Source of the DNA: Candidatus Nealsoniibacteriota bacterium
GTDB lineage: Bacteria; Patescibacteriota; Minisyncoccia; Minisyncoccales; RBG-13-42-11
NCBI GenBank assembly: GCA_003556525.1
Contig: PWRH01000015.1
Location: 1 to 7,122 of the forward strand
Length of the DNA: 7,122 bases
Reading direction: 5' to 3'
Under the pieces are notes generated by a model. It was not told where the DNA came from. It saw only the letters and a list, made by a program, of their open reading frames with translations, and did not search any database. The position numbers were made by a program, and so were the translations under genes. Each line of letters starts with the position of its first letter. Position 1 is the stretch's first letter. Below, piece by piece: positions 6,186 through 7,122 of the stretch.

Positions 6186-6731
6186 TTAATATTCCGGTGC
6201 ATCAATTTTGGCAAAAGCGACAAAAGGCCAAGCCCTGATTAATGTTCTGCCAATAATATCTCTTTCCGATATCGCGCCCCATCTTCTGGAGTCTGCCGAA
6301 GCCATTCTGTTGTCGCCCAAAACAAAATATTCGCCCTCGCTAAGCTTTATACGAATTTCTCCGGAAGTAAATGTGGGAGAAAACAAATATTCGGTCTCTT
6401 CCAAAACATTCATTTCATTATTGCTATAAATAATAACTTCCCCTTCTTTTACCTCAATTGTTTCTCCGGGCAAACCAATAACTCTTTTAATATAGCGATG
6501 AGAAGGGTCGTTGGGGTATCTGAAAACAATTACCTCGCCTCTTTCAGGAGCCCTAAATCTATAGGAAACTTGCTCAATAATTAAATAGTCACCATGGCTG
6601 AAGCTGGGTTCCATAGACTGGCCCCTAACAATAAAAGGCTGGAAAACAAAATAACGAATTGGAACCACGATTAGTAGAGCAATAACAACAACCTTTGTAA
6701 CCTCCCAAATAAAAATTAAAAAAGACTTCAT
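6186..6731 (-). CDS. lepB: Signal peptidase I
   Basis: This membrane-bound serine protease of family S26 cleaves signal peptides from exported proteins on the outer face of the cytoplasmic membrane. One N-terminal transmembrane helix spans about residues 7-31, with a short cytoplasmic start. The nucleophile is Ser39 in GQSMEP and the general base is Lys82 in YIKRVIGLPGE. Box E, GDNRMASADSRRWG, is at 139-152 with the conserved Ser145, Asp147, Ser148 and Arg149. At 181 residues with a single transmembrane segment it resembles the compact SipS-type enzymes rather than the 324-residue E. coli form. It is the first gene of the long operon, preceded by a promoter about 45 nt upstream that mirrors the pth promoter. 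The leader of about 37 nt has no Shine-Dalgarno. Confidence 0.96.
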   Translation of the reverse strand: MKSFLIFIWEVTKVVVIALLIVVPIRYFVFQPFIVRGQSMEPSFSHGDYLIIEQVSYRFRAPERGEVIVFRYPNDPSHRYIKRVIGLPGETIEVKEGEVIIYSNNEMNVLEETEYLFSPTFTSGEIRIKLSEGEYFVLGDNRMASADSRRWGAISERDIIGRTLIRAWPFVAFAKIDAPEY

Positions 6732-6774
6732 ATTTGATATAGAATAAACAATTAAGTAATTTGCTAACTTTTTA

Positions 6775-6802
6775 ATTATAGCAATATTTTTATATTTATC
6801 AA
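6775..6802 (-). promoter_or_regulatory. Promoter of the lepB-ftsZ operon
   Basis: On the minus strand TTGATA (6802-6797) is followed by 16 bp and a perfect TATAAT (6780-6775), preceded by TGC, making an extended -10. Predicted start is near 6768, about 37 nt before the lepB ATG. It is the only strong promoter seen upstream of the eight-gene train. It overlaps the divergent pth promoter. Confidence 0.7.
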
Positions 6803-6816
6803 TAGATTGCTATAAT
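6789..6816 (+). promoter_or_regulatory. Promoter of pth
   Basis: On the plus strand a perfect extended -10 TGCTATAAT (6808-6816) has TTTATA (6789-6794; four of six consensus bases) 16 bp upstream. A second TATAAT overlaps at 6816-6821. Initiation 6-8 bp after the first -10 would be at about 6822-6824, only 7-9 nt before the ATG at 6831. The mRNA would thus be nearly leaderless. Confidence 0.65.
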
Positions 6817-6830
6817 ATAATAAAAAAATT

Positions 6831-7122
6831 ATGTTTCTTATCGTCGGATTGGGAAATCCGGGCCAAAAATACGAATCAACAGGTCACAATGTCGGATTTA
6901 GAGTAATTGATAAAATAGCTGAAAGTTTCAATTTTGTCGATTTTAGCTTTGAAAACAATTTTGTTGCGGAAATTTCAAAAGAAAAAATAGGATCCGGTAC
7001 AATTATTTTGGCAAAACCCCAAACATTTATGAATCTTTCGGGAAAATCGGTTTTTAAAATAGCTTTGTTTTATAAAATTAAACCCGCAAATATTATTATT
7101 ATTCATGACGATATTGATTTGA
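6831..7122 (+). CDS. pth: Peptidyl-tRNA hydrolase (C-terminus off the right edge)
   Basis: Pth releases tRNA from peptidyl-tRNA that has dropped off ribosomes. The first 97 residues are present, about half of a typical 190-residue protein. All active-site residues known for the family fall in this part: Asn9 in GLGNPG, His19 in HNVGF, Asn68 in TFMNLSG, and Asp93 in HDD. The usual TRHN is TGHN here, with Gly18 replacing the common Arg, a small deviation next to the catalytic His. The gene is divergent from lepB. The ATG is the first possible start after the promoter, with seven A and two T between the predicted transcription start and the ATG and no Shine-Dalgarno. Confidence 0.94.
   Translation, partial: MFLIVGLGNPGQKYESTGHNVGFRVIDKIAESFNFVDFSFENNFVAEISKEKIGSGTIILAKPQTFMNLSGKSVFKIALFYKIKPANIIIIHDDIDL

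Larger units (their letters stand above)
6775..6816. repeat. 11-bp inverted repeat carrying both divergent -10 boxes
   Basis: ATTATAGCAAT (6775-6785) and ATTGCTATAAT (6806-6816) are exact reverse complements separated by 20 bp. Each arm contains the extended -10 (TGCTATAAT) of one of the two divergent promoters, so the symmetry is at least partly that of two identical promoters. It could also be an operator for a dimeric regulator, but no such protein is encoded nearby. Confidence 0.7.

Overview
This window looks like a core-genome segment of a small-genome, AT-rich bacterium, most plausibly a member of the Candidate Phyla Radiation (Patescibacteria, Parcubacteria-like). That placement is an inference. 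It rests on compact core proteins, very short intergenic gaps, almost no Shine-Dalgarno sequences, a tailless FtsZ, and a type IV pilus-type ATPase beside division genes. No 16S rRNA or other phylogenetic marker was compared. I see no phage, insertion sequence, CRISPR array, toxin-antitoxin or defence system, and nothing that amounts to a new multi-gene system. The unusual points are within the division proteins and in the regulatory DNA.

Layout. Positions 1-1023 (minus) hold the N-terminal part of a PilB/GspE-family assembly ATPase that runs off the left edge, with its own sigma70-type promoter. Positions 1024-1260 are intergenic and contain that promoter plus two adjacent, related hairpins, one of which is a good intrinsic terminator. 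Positions 1261-6731 are one long minus-strand gene train, transcribed lepB -> hisS -> hinT -> rpsU -> yqeY -> ybeY -> ftsA -> ftsZ. Its gaps range from 42 nt to a 14-nt overlap, so it is probably a single operon. A compact divergent promoter region at about 6775-6816 separates it from pth (plus, from 6831), which runs off the right edge.

How the genes fit together. The train joins protein export (signal peptidase I), translation (HisRS, bS21, the YqeY tRNA-amidotransferase-like protein), RNA maturation (YbeY) and a nucleotide hydrolase (HIT protein) to the division pair FtsA/FtsZ at its 3' end. Pth, divergently transcribed, recycles peptidyl-tRNA. FtsA and FtsZ are translationally coupled (stop TAA directly abuts ATG). 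FtsA keeps a C-terminal amphipathic membrane anchor. FtsZ ends right after its globular domain, without the tail peptide that normally binds FtsA, and has Asn in place of one of the two T7-loop aspartates that drive GTP hydrolysis. Together these suggest a modified division ring.
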